This document shows positions 33,183 through 40,832 of a stretch of DNA of 41,972 nucleotides, in pieces (position 1 is the first letter of the stretch; every line of letters begins with the position of its first letter). Position numbers and translations under genes: made by a program. The DNA is from Anaerolineae bacterium clx_CAG2 (lineage in GTDB: Bacteria; Chloroflexota; Anaerolineae; JAAEKA01), in NCBI GenBank assembly GCA_014155705.1, contig JAAEKA010000033.1:1-41972 (forward strand), given 5' to 3'. Under the pieces are notes generated by a model. The model was not told where the DNA came from. It ran no database searches and saw only the letters and a list, made by a program, of their open reading frames with translations.

Positions 33183-33496
33183 CAACTGAAAAGCATGCAA
33201 CAGTGACGGAGACGAGTAAGCTGCCGGTTGGCTCCCAGAGAGTTGCCGGTCGGTGCAAGGCAACAGCGACCGCAGCCGAAAAGCCCTCCCGAGTTCCTGG
33301 CCGGAACGAAGCAGACAGGTCAAAGCGGCAGGCGGCAAGAGCTGCGACCTGCTCCCAGTATGGCCGGGCGTCTGACCCCCGTTAGCGGGTCGAGGTCCCT
33401 GATGGACCTGCGGAGGCTGCGGCCCGTGAGGGCTGTGGCGAATCCAGGTGGCACCCCGAGCACGCCCCCTCGTCCTGGTTGACGAGTGGGCGTTTT
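33183..33496 (+). promoter_or_regulatory. T-box leader controlling serS
   Basis: About 314 bases of structured leader before serS, ending in a terminator. The T-box core reads CCAGGTGGCACCCCGAG (33444-33460), close to the known AGGGTGGnACCGCG consensus. Its TGGC can pair with a tRNA ending GCCA, which fits tRNA-Ser because its discriminator is G. Stem I features are visible: GACGAGTAAG near the 5' side, an AGAGAG bulge, and the arms GTTGCC / GGCAAC closing a GGTGCAA distal loop. Uncharged tRNA-Ser would stabilise the antiterminator and allow serS transcription. I could not assign the specifier codon with certainty; a TCC (Ser) occurs in GAGTTCCTGG on the 3' side of the stem region. Confidence 0.85.
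33463..33496 (+). terminator. Regulated terminator of the serS T-box
   Basis: CGCCCCCTCGTC (33463-33474) pairs with GACGAGTGGGCG (33481-33492) in 11 of 12 positions and is followed by TTTT. It begins directly after the T-box core, as expected for the alternative of the antiterminator. Confidence 0.88.
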
Positions 33497-33548
33497 GATT
33501 CGTGACACCTGGCGTGTGTCAGCTCATTACATTTCGGAGGCACTTCCC

Positions 33549-34829
33549 ATGCTAGACATCAAGATCATTCGCGAGAACCCGGAGTTCGTCAGACAGCAGA
33601 TGGCGGCGCTGCAAGACCTGAACGCGCCGGTCGACAAGGCGCTGGCGTTGGACGAGGAACGCCGCCGCCTGCTGGCCCAGGTAGAGGAACTCAAGGCGCT
33701 GCGCAACGTCGAGAGCAAGCGCATCGGCCAGTTGATGCGTGAGGGCCAGCGTGACGAAGCCGATGCCCTGAAGGGCGAGATGACACGCGTCGGCGACCAG
33801 ATCAAACTCCTCGACGACCAGCTCAAGATTGTCGACGACCAGTTGTTCGATGCCATGAGCCGCATCCCCAACCTGCCGCTGCCTGGCGTGCCGGTGGGCA
33901 AGGACGACAGCGAAAACATCGTCGTGCGTACCTGGGGCCAGCCTCCCCAGTTCGACTTCCCGCCGTTGCCCCATTGGGATATCGGCGAGGCGCTGGGCAT
34001 CCTTGACTTCGAGCGCGGCGTTAAACTGTCCGGCAGCCGCTTCTACGTGCTGAAGGGGTTGGGCGCGCGCCTGCAGCGGGCGCTAATCGCCTGGATGCTG
34101 GACGTACATATCGATGACCACGGCTACAGCGAGGTTTATCCGCCCTACATCGTGCGGGCCCAGACGCTGTTCGGCACCGGCAACCTCCCCAAGTTTGCCG
34201 ACAATCTGTACCGCGACGCCGAGGACGACCTGTGGCTGATCCCTACCGCCGAGGTGCCGGTGACCAATCTGTACCGCGATGAGATCTTGCCGGCAGGCAG
34301 CCTGCCGATCGGCCACGTGGCCTACACGCCATGTTTCCGCCGCGAGAAGATGTCGGCCGGCAAGGATGTGCGCGGCATCAAGCGCGGCCATCAATTCGAC
34401 AAGGTGGAGATGGTCAAGTTTGTGGAGCCAGAGCAGGGAGAGGCCGAGCTGGCCAGCCTGCTGGACAACGCCGAGGACATCGCCCGGCGGTTGGACATTC
34501 CCTACCGCGTCGTGCAGATGTGTACGGGCGATCTGGCCTTCTCGGCCGCGGCCAAGTACGACATCGAGATGTGGGCGCCGGGCTGCGGCGAGTGGTTGGA
34601 GGTCAGCTCCTGCTCGCTTTTCACCGATTTTCAGGCTCGCCGCGCCAACATCCGCTACCGGCCCGAGGAAGGCGCCAAGCCGCGCTATGCCTACACTCTC
34701 AACGGCTCTGGCCTGGCCCTCCCGCGCGTCATGATTGCTGTGCTGGAAACCTATCAGCAGCCCGACGGCAGCGTCCGCGTCCCCGACGTGCTGCAGCCGT
34801 ACATGGGTGGAGTAGAGGTGATACGGTAG
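33549..34829 (+). CDS. serS: Seryl-tRNA synthetase
   Basis: A 426-residue class II synthetase that charges tRNA-Ser. The N-terminal tRNA-binding coiled coil spans about residues 25-105, with the typical start MLDIKIIRENPEFVRQQM. The catalytic motifs are motif 2 CFRREKMSAGKDVRGIKRGH and motif 3 NGSGLALPRVMIAVLETYQQ; the serine-binding region includes LIPTAEVPVTNLY. ATG 33549 follows CGGAGG, and the frame upstream runs into the T-box terminator. Expression is controlled by the T-box leader. Two serine tRNA genes follow within 430 bases, under their own promoter. The stop codon TAG is the first unit of a GGTAGATT array. Confidence 0.97.
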   Translation: MLDIKIIRENPEFVRQQMAALQDLNAPVDKALALDEERRRLLAQVEELKALRNVESKRIGQLMREGQRDEADALKGEMTRVGDQIKLLDDQLKIVDDQLFDAMSRIPNLPLPGVPVGKDDSENIVVRTWGQPPQFDFPPLPHWDIGEALGILDFERGVKLSGSRFYVLKGLGARLQRALIAWMLDVHIDDHGYSEVYPPYIVRAQTLFGTGNLPKFADNLYRDAEDDLWLIPTAEVPVTNLYRDEILPAGSLPIGHVAYTPCFRREKMSAGKDVRGIKRGHQFDKVEMVKFVEPEQGEAELASLLDNAEDIARRLDIPYRVVQMCTGDLAFSAAAKYDIEMWAPGCGEWLEVSSCSLFTDFQARRANIRYRPEEGAKPRYAYTLNGSGLALPRVMIAVLETYQQPDGSVRVPDVLQPYMGGVEVIR

Positions 34830-34930
34830 ATTGGTAGAGCGGTAGACTGGTAAGGTGATGGAGAGGCATGATACTTCGCTCCACTCTGCCACTCTGCCAA
34901 TTTATCGATTTACCAATCTACCAGCCTGCC
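34825..34930. repeat. Inverted GGTAGATT octamer array (family B)
   Basis: Left units GGTAGATT, GGTAGAGC and GGTAGACT start at 34825, 34833 and 34841; the right arm (about 34882-34930) consists of 8-base units such as CACTCTGC, CAATTTAT, CGATTTAC and CAATCTAC. The serS stop TAG (34827-34829) lies in the first unit. The array ends just before the tRNA promoter. Confidence 0.85.
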
Positions 34931-34934
34931 ATCT

Positions 34935-34963
34935 TTGACTCAATCGCCCCTCTGTGCTAAAAT
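34935..34963 (+). promoter_or_regulatory. Promoter of the tRNA operon
   Basis: TTGACT (34935-34940), a 17-base spacer and TAAAAT (34958-34963) preceded by TGC. The expected start is near 34970, 25 bases before the first tRNA. Confidence 0.8.
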
Positions 34964-34994
34964 GCAGAAGTCCTGAGGGAAAGGAATCCACCCC

Positions 34995-35085
<91 letters not shown>

Positions 35086-35091
35086 GAGCCG

Positions 35092-35146
35092 TCATCAGTG
35101 ATCAGTCGGGATAATCCGCGATCACCGTTGACTGACCACCGGCCAC
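35092..35146. repeat. CAGTGAT/CAGTC inverted element between two tRNA genes
   Basis: CATCAGTGATCAGTC on the left, with GATCAC (35120-35125) and GACTGA (35130-35135) as reverse complements on the right. The 7-base spacing of CAGT (CAGTGAT, CAGTCGG) recalls the other heptamer arrays but is weaker. Confidence 0.4.
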
Positions 35147-35161
35147 CTTAAAACTTAATAT

Positions 35162-35254
<93 letters not shown>

Positions 35255-35258
35255 TCAT

Positions 35259-35335
35259 GTCCCAGTAGCTCAGTGGATTAGAGCGCTTCCCTGCGGAGGA
35301 AGAGGCCACAGGTTCGAGTCCTGTCTGGGATACCA
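35259..35335 (+). tRNA. tRNA-Arg (anticodon GCG)
   Basis: Acceptor GTCCCAG / CTGGGAT (first pair G-T), D-arm GCTCAGTGGATTAGAGC, anticodon stem CTTCC / GGAAG with loop CTGCGGA (anticodon GCG), and T-arm ACAGGTTCGAGTCCTGT. The discriminator is A and CCA is encoded (35333-35335). Anticodon GCG reads CGC; most bacteria use ACG (inosine) for this box, so the anticodon is unusual. Confidence 0.9.
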
Positions 35336-35339
35336 AAAT

Positions 35340-35378
35340 AAAACCGCTCCTTGATTAGCACAGTCAAGGAGCGGTTTT
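35340..35378. terminator. Bidirectional intrinsic terminator after the tRNA cluster
   Basis: AAAACCGCTCCTTGA (35340-35354) pairs perfectly with TCAAGGAGCGGTTTT (35364-35378), loop TTAGCACAG. A-run and T-run on opposite sides let it end both the plus-strand tRNA transcript and the minus-strand ccm transcript, whose last gene stops at 35403. Confidence 0.93.
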
Positions 35379-35402
35379 GTATACGGGGGCTGGTCTGCTC
35401 GC

Positions 35403-35906
35403 TTAGCTTAACGCTGCGCCGCACTTGCCACAGAATCGGTCGCCTGCCTGCAAACGATGCCCGCACTGGGGACAGAAGTTGAGCGCAACTTTGCCGGCCG
35501 GCGCGGCTACAGGGGCCGGACGGGCCGGACCGCTGCCGTTGACCTGACGCAGCGCGGCGATCTCGGCCTCCAGGCCGGCGTCCAGCGCAGGGTCGGCCTC
35601 GGCTTTTTTGAGCGCATCGATCTGTTTCAGCACCAGCGCCGCCTGGCCGCGCAACTGATCGTCGAAGGCTTTGTAGTCGGCCTCCGAAACCTTGCCTACC
35701 TGATGGTCGAAGCGCAACTCCTTGATGGCCTGATAGATGGCGTCGCGCTGTGCATACAGCGCCATGAGGGGGTCGGCCTCGAGCAGTGTCTCTGCGCTCG
35801 CGTCCGTCTGAAATTGCCCGCGCCGCTCCTGGAGCAGCGGCCAGGCTACGGCGATAACAGCAATGCCCAGCAATAGCAGGGCGCCTACAAATACGACGAT
35901 AGTCAT
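35403..35906 (-). CDS. CcmI-like membrane protein with C-terminal zinc ribbon
   Basis: A 167-residue protein: one N-terminal membrane helix (TIVVFVGALLLLGIAVIAVA), then a helical segment LYAQRDAIYQAIKELRFDHQ-VGKVSEADY that resembles the start of CcmI/CycH cytochrome c assembly proteins, then an Ala/Pro linker, and a terminal zinc ribbon (Cys145, Cys148, Cys159, Cys162; CPQCGHRL and FCGKCGAAL). The TPR part of classical CcmI is absent. ATG 35906 is chosen because the frame upstream overlaps the ccmF end and lacks similarity. As the last gene after ccmF it probably helps in cytochrome c or heme lyase assembly; the zinc ribbon's role is unknown. Confidence 0.75.
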   Translation of the reverse strand: MTIVVFVGALLLLGIAVIAVAWPLLQERRGQFQTDASAETLLEADPLMALYAQRDAIYQAIKELRFDHQVGKVSEADYKAFDDQLRGQAALVLKQIDALKKAEADPALDAGLEAEIAALRQVNGSGPARPAPVAAPAGKVALNFCPQCGHRLQAGDRFCGKCGAALS

Positions 35907-35927
35907 GTTGAGTTTGTTTGCTAGAAA

Positions 35928-35954
35928 GCGGGGCCTGGCAGCGCCAGTCCCCGC
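35928..35954 (-). terminator. Terminator-like hairpin between ccmF and the CcmI-like gene
   Basis: On the minus strand GCGGGGACTGGC / GCCAGGCCCCGC pairs in 11 of 12 positions with loop GCT and is followed by TTTCT. It shares GGGGACTGGC with the terminator at 17380-17407. It may lower expression of the distal gene rather than stop transcription. Confidence 0.6.
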
Positions 35955-35962
35955 AACGGTCA

Positions 35963-38032
35963 TCAGGCAGGTTGGGCGCCGCGCGCAGCCGGAGCAGGTG
36001 CGAGGACGCGCTCCGTCTCCTTCTGGTGCGGCCAGACTGCGGCCAGGGTGCCCAGGAGCATCACCACGCCGCCGATCCACATCCAACTCATCATCGGGTT
36101 GACATAGACCTTAAACGAGGCCGTCTGGCCCGTGCCTTCCCAGCCGGCCAGCACCACGTACAGGTCCTCAGCCAGCCCCATGCGGATCGCGATCTCGTTG
36201 GTGGGCTGGTCGCGTCCGGCGACTGTGCGGTAGAAGTGCATGGCCGGCGTAACGGTCCCGGCCGACCGGTCGTTGCGCGTCACCTGCAAGCTGGCCTCGA
36301 CCGAGTCGTAAGACGGGGTAGCCGACTGCGTGAGGCCGTTGAAGGTCAACACGTAGTTTTCCACCTGGATCGTCTCACCCTGCGCCAGGTTGGCCTGACC
36401 TTCAGACTGGTAGACGTTGACGCCCACGATCGCGATCATGATCATCACCACGCCCAGGTGGACGATGTAGCCGCCGTAGCGTCGTTGGTTGCGGCGCAGC
36501 AGTTGGGACAGCGCCACGAGCCAGTTTTCGCCCTTGCTGGCTCGACGCACCTTCGCGCCGCGGTAGAACTCCTGCAAGATGCCGCCCACCACAAAGCCGG
36601 CCACGGCATAGGAGATGGTCGGATAGAGCTTTTGGCCGCCCAGCCAGAAGCCCACCGCTCCAATCGCCAGGCCGAACAGCAGCGGGAAGGTGAAGTTCTT
36701 GACAAGGGTCTCTTTGCTCGACCGGCGCCAACCCAACAGCGGCGCGCTGCCCATCAGGCCGATCAGCAGCACGAACAACGGCCCTGTCACCTTGTTGAAC
36801 CAGGGCGCAGCGAAGGACATGTGTTCGATGGGCAGGATCTGGCTCAGGGCGTCAGAGATGATCGGATAGAGCGTGCCGAAGAGGGTGGCCACCGCAATGC
36901 CGACCAGAATCAGGTTGTTGAACAGAAAGGCCGACTCTCGGCTCACCATGCTGTCCAGGTGATTGGGGCTGCGCAGGTCAGGCAGCCGCCAGCCCAGCAG
37001 CGCCAGGAAGCCGAACATGGTCGTGACGATGAAGGTCAGGAAGAAGGGACCAATGTCTGATTGGGCAAAGGCATGCACCGACTCGATGATGCCGCTGCGG
37101 GTGATGAAGGTGCCGACGATGGTCAACTGGAAGGTCAGGAAGATCAGCGCCATGTTCCAGACCTTGAGCATGCCCCGCCGTTCCTGGATCATGATCGAGT
37201 GCAGGAAGGCCGTTGCGGTCAGCCAAGGCAGGAAGCTGGCGTTCTCGACCGGATCCCAGGCCCAGTAGCCGCCCCAACCCAGCTCCACATAGGCCCACTG
37301 CGATCCCATCAGGATGCCTGCCGTCAGGAACATCCACGGCACCAGGGTCCAGCGCCGGATGGTACGCACCCAGTCGTTGCCCAGTTCGCGCGTGGCCAGC
37401 GCCGCCACGGCAAAGGCAAAGGGCACCGTCAGGCCGATCCAGCCGAGGTACAGCATCACCGGGTGGATCACCATCCAGTAGTTCTGTAAGATCGGATTGA
37501 GGCCGCTGCCGTCGGTGAGCTGGGCAGGGACCGCTCCAGCCGGCGCAAACAGAGCCGAGGGCATGCTGCCGTCGGGCATCAGCCACAGACGGCTGAACGG
37601 GTTGGCGACGAAGATCACCACAGAGAGGAAGAAGAGCAGCATCCCCAGCAGCACAGCGGTCACGTAGGGCCGCAGCACGGGCTGGCGCTTCCATTGGGCC
37701 AGGGTCACCGCAACAGAAAAGCCGGCCAGCACCAGGGTCCAGAAGAGCAGAGAGCCTGCCTGGCCGCCCCAGAAGGAAGAGATGTTGTAGAACAGCGACT
37801 GGGTGTTGCTGACCTGATTGGCGACGTAGGTCAGGCTGTAGTCGCGGCTTACCAGGGACAGCACCAGCGCCAGGCTGGCCAGGGCCACGAAGCCGCCGAC
37901 CACATAGAGGGCGTTGCGGCCCGCCACCACCAGCGCCGGCCGCTTCAACCATGCGCCCGCCAGGTTCATTCCAATACCAACCAGAGCCACTACAAAGGCA
38001 ATCACCAGTGCAATCAAACCTAGATCGGCCAT
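35963..38032 (-). CDS. ccmF: Cytochrome c heme lyase subunit CcmF
   Basis: A 689-residue polytopic membrane protein with the tryptophan-rich heme-handling (WWD) segment GWGGYWAWDPVENASFLPWL, conserved histidines nearby (NYWMVIHPVMLYLGW, TAFLHSIMIQERRG), and about 13 membrane helices. The C-terminal periplasmic part is followed by a last helix (MMSWMWIGGVVMLLGTLAAV). CcmF attaches heme to apocytochrome c in system I. ATG 38032 follows AGGAG. It lies between ccmG and the CcmI-like gene on the same strand, as in many ccm clusters. ccmABCDE are not in this window. Confidence 0.94.
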   Translation of the reverse strand: MADLGLIALVIAFVVALVGIGMNLAGAWLKRPALVVAGRNALYVVGGFVALASLALVLSLVSRDYSLTYVANQVSNTQSLFYNISSFWGGQAGSLLFWTLVLAGFSVAVTLAQWKRQPVLRPYVTAVLLGMLLFFLSVVIFVANPFSRLWLMPDGSMPSALFAPAGAVPAQLTDGSGLNPILQNYWMVIHPVMLYLGWIGLTVPFAFAVAALATRELGNDWVRTIRRWTLVPWMFLTAGILMGSQWAYVELGWGGYWAWDPVENASFLPWLTATAFLHSIMIQERRGMLKVWNMALIFLTFQLTIVGTFITRSGIIESVHAFAQSDIGPFFLTFIVTTMFGFLALLGWRLPDLRSPNHLDSMVSRESAFLFNNLILVGIAVATLFGTLYPIISDALSQILPIEHMSFAAPWFNKVTGPLFVLLIGLMGSAPLLGWRRSSKETLVKNFTFPLLFGLAIGAVGFWLGGQKLYPTISYAVAGFVVGGILQEFYRGAKVRRASKGENWLVALSQLLRRNQRRYGGYIVHLGVVMIMIAIVGVNVYQSEGQANLAQGETIQVENYVLTFNGLTQSATPSYDSVEASLQVTRNDRSAGTVTPAMHFYRTVAGRDQPTNEIAIRMGLAEDLYVVLAGWEGTGQTASFKVYVNPMMSWMWIGGVVMLLGTLAAVWPHQKETERVLAPAPAARGAQPA

Positions 38033-38047
38033 AAAACACTCCTGAAT

Positions 38048-38125
38048 GACAAATCGCTAAGGCCGGTCTTATGACCGAGCCCGCTGGACAAATCGCTCGG
38101 GCCGGTCTCCTGACCGAGCCTGCTC
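38048..38125. repeat. Tandem pair of GGCCGGTCTCCTGACCGAGCC elements (39-base period)
   Basis: Two consecutive copies of a 39-base unit start with GACAAATCGCT at 38048 and 38087; each contains GGCCGGTC-nnnn-GACCGAGCC, able to form a small hairpin. They fill the spacer between ccmG and ccmF. It is the same element as at 33092-33143. Confidence 0.82.
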
Positions 38126-38136
38126 AAATCAACGAC

Positions 38137-38703
38137 TCAGCCAGCTTCGCCAGGCAATAGCTTACGAACTTCGGCGCCGATGGCGGCGCGCGTCGTCGGC
38201 CCGATGAACACCTTAGTCACGTTGCCCTGCTGGTCGATGATGAAAGTCTCGGGCAGTCCCTGCACACCGTAGGCGTTGTAGATACGGCCCTGGATGTCGG
38301 GGCCGTTGGGGTAGGTAATGCCGTACTGCTCCAACCATTGCAGGTTGAGCGGTTCCTGGTCCAGGTAGTCTACGCCGACAAAGGCCACATCCTGGTCTTT
38401 GAAGTCCTGCCAGGCTAACTCCAGATCGACCGCCTCGTCCTTGCAGGAGATGCACCACGTGGACCAGAAGTTCAGAACCACGACTTTGCCTTGCATCTCA
38501 GACAAGCGCAGGGTGTCGCCATCGAAGGTGGTCAGGGTAAAATCGGGCGCCTTGCCATCCTCGATCCGCTGTTCGCCCGCGTTGACCAGCCCGTAGACCA
38601 GCACCGCCACGAAAAACACCGCAATGGCCAGTACCAGCCAGCGTCCGATGCCGCCTGTCTTGGCAGGAGGGGCGTTAGGGGGTGTCACGTTTTCTACAGT
38701 CAT
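38137..38703 (-). CDS. ccmG: TlpA/CcmG-like thiol-disulfide oxidoreductase
   Basis: A 188-residue membrane-anchored thioredoxin-fold protein. One N-terminal helix (about 22-41), then APDFTLTTFDGDTLRLSEM, the active site STWCISC (Cys84, Cys87), and the cis-proline loop GLPETFIID. The Glu/Asp-rich groove expected of CcmG/ResA reducers cannot be judged by eye. Its likely task is to keep the cysteines of apocytochrome c reduced for heme attachment, consistent with ccmH before it and ccmF after it. Family members usually have Pro in CxxC (WCPPC); here it is C-I-S-C, as in some TlpA/ResA-like proteins. Confidence 0.88.
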   Translation of the reverse strand: MTVENVTPPNAPPAKTGGIGRWLVLAIAVFFVAVLVYGLVNAGEQRIEDGKAPDFTLTTFDGDTLRLSEMQGKVVVLNFWSTWCISCKDEAVDLELAWQDFKDQDVAFVGVDYLDQEPLNLQWLEQYGITYPNGPDIQGRIYNAYGVQGLPETFIIDQQGNVTKVFIGPTTRAAIGAEVRKLLPGEAG

Positions 38704-38721
38704 ACAACACTCCTCTCACAG

Positions 38722-38737
38722 AGTACAGAAGTACAAA
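38722..38737. repeat. Minimal AGTACAnA octamer repeat
   Basis: AGTACAGA and AGTACAAA are adjacent 8-base units, followed by GTA. They sit in the spacer between ccmH and ccmG, near the ccmG ribosome-binding site. Too short to be sure. Confidence 0.35.
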
Positions 38738-38789
38738 GTAAGCGCCGATTCCTGGCTGGCTTGAATCGCCAGCGCCCGGCGCACGGATG

Positions 38790-39338
38790 TTACTCCAGTC
38801 GCTGCAAATCTGCATCGACCTGGGCGAGGTAATCGTCGCCCTCGGCGCGGGCGCTGGGCGCAAGCGGATTGGCAGCCGGCGCTGCGCTGGCCGGCGCAGC
38901 CGGCGCCTTGGTCCAGCCGCGCAGGGTCATGAAGATCCAGACTGCGCCGCCGATCAGCGCGACCACAGGCAAGAGCCAGATCAGCCAGTTCAGGCCCTCG
39001 CGCGGCGGTTCGCCCAGCACGACCGGGCCGTACTGCGCCACGAATTCCTGTTTGATCTGTTCCTTGGGGACGCCGGCCGCCAGCCGGTCGGAGATCACCT
39101 GGCGCATCTGCACGCAGGCTTGCAGGTCGCAGTTGTCCAGCCGCACGCCGTTGCACAGCGGACAGTACAGCTCGCGCGCGACCGCTTGAATCTGATCCAG
39201 GGTGGGTGGTGGGTTTTCTTGCGCCTGGGCCGTTGGGACGACCAGCGCCAGGGCGATACAGATGGCGACAACTGCGCGCTGCCACCGTCCTTTCCCCCAC
39301 AGACGATCAACAGCGCTATGCTTGATGTGGTTGTTCAT
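38790..39338 (-). CDS. ccmH: Cytochrome c maturation protein CcmH
   Basis: A 182-residue exported protein: signal peptide (about 20-38, AVVAICIALALVVPTAQAQ), then the helical bundle with the redox pair ELYCPLCNGVRL (Cys59, Cys62; LRCxxC in the family), then the conserved QIKQEFVAQYGPVVLGEPP, and a C-terminal membrane helix (about 117-143). It presents or reduces apocytochrome cysteines before ligation by CcmF. ATG 39338 is preferred since the longer frame runs past the promoter; its ribosome-binding site is weak. Additional cysteines in LDNCDLQACVQM are unusual for the family. First gene of the ccm operon. Confidence 0.9.
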   Translation of the reverse strand: MNNHIKHSAVDRLWGKGRWQRAVVAICIALALVVPTAQAQENPPPTLDQIQAVARELYCPLCNGVRLDNCDLQACVQMRQVISDRLAAGVPKEQIKQEFVAQYGPVVLGEPPREGLNWLIWLLPVVALIGGAVWIFMTLRGWTKAPAAPASAAPAANPLAPSARAEGDDYLAQVDADLQRLE

Positions 39339-39390
39339 ACTTGTTACGTTTCTGCCATGTAGATTGACTTCTTCAGCCGGCAAGGACGCA

Positions 39391-39399
39391 ATTATACCA
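39391..39399 (-). promoter_or_regulatory. Extended -10 promoter of the ccm operon
   Basis: The minus strand reads TGG-TATAAT, a perfect -10 with the TGn extension; expected start near 39384, 46 bases before the ccmH ATG. No good -35 is visible. Confidence 0.65.
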
Positions 39400-39495
39400 C
39401 AGATCAGCCGGTTGGCTAGTTTGGACAAAGCAAGTTCACGGCTTCTCAAGGCCGTGCAGTGGGGGGCGCCTGGTTTTCACCATGTGGGTGAAAAT

Positions 39496-39524
39496 TTGAC
39501 AGTTTCGGACATTTTTGGTACAAG
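39496..39524 (+). promoter_or_regulatory. Promoter of the LysM L,D-transpeptidase gene
   Basis: A perfect TTGACA (39496-39501), a 17-base spacer and TACAAG (39519-39524), preceded by TGG. Expected start near 39531, about 68 bases before the ATG. It is divergent from the ccm promoter about 100 bases away. Confidence 0.7.
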
Positions 39525-39598
39525 CTAACATAAGCCGCGCGGCGCGGCCGCTTATTGGGTCCTTTATAGGTCCTTTTTATCCACATGGAGAGCCGAAG

Positions 39599-40432
<834 letters not shown>

Positions 40433-40456
40433 CCCCGTTGGCCGGCGGAAACAGCC

Positions 40457-40822
40457 ATGCTCACACCCAAAGCCAACTTCTGGGCCGAGGTGGACGGCGA
40501 AGTCGTGTTGAGCGACTGGCGCGTGCAGTTGCTGCAAGCCATCGACGAGGTTGGCTCGATCAGCGGCGCGGCCCAGCAGCTCGACATTCCCTATAAGCTG
40601 GCCTGGGAGCGCATCCACGAGATGGAGGCGCGCCTGGGCCAGTCCCTGGTGGAGGCACAGGTCGGCGGCGCAGGCGGCGGCGGCGCCACGCTCACCCCGC
40701 TGGCGCTCGATTTCGTCCGGCGCTGGCATGAGTTCAACCAGGGGCTGGAGGCCATGGTCGCCCAGCGTTTCACGGCGGCCTTCGGCGATTCATCCAACCA
40801 AGCGCCCGGCGTCTCTGGTTGA
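40457..40822 (+). CDS. ModE-like winged-helix transcription regulator (DNA-binding part only)
   Basis: A 121-residue protein matching the N-terminal LysR-type winged helix of ModE: LLQAIDEVGSISGAAQQLDI, YKLAWERIHEMEARLGQSLV and the glycine-rich wing GGAGGGGATLTPLA. The molybdate-binding (Mop) domains of full ModE (about 260 residues) are absent, as in the many short bacterial relatives. Molybdate sensing can therefore not be assumed. It lies 24 bases after the L,D-transpeptidase gene and is followed by a wall-hydrolase gene, with no molybdate transport genes in view. Confidence 0.87.
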   Translation: MLTPKANFWAEVDGEVVLSDWRVQLLQAIDEVGSISGAAQQLDIPYKLAWERIHEMEARLGQSLVEAQVGGAGGGGATLTPLALDFVRRWHEFNQGLEAMVAQRFTAAFGDSSNQAPGVSG

Positions 40823-40832
40823 GACCAAACCC

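Noticed and set aside
35278-35466. A short minus-strand frame reading GIPDRTRTCG
   Set aside because: This is the well-known false protein obtained by translating a tRNA gene; it overlaps tRNA-Arg and the terminator.
40457-40822. Molybdate regulation of the neighbouring wall genes
   Set aside because: The regulator lacks the molybdate-binding domains and no molybdate transport or cofactor genes are in the window.
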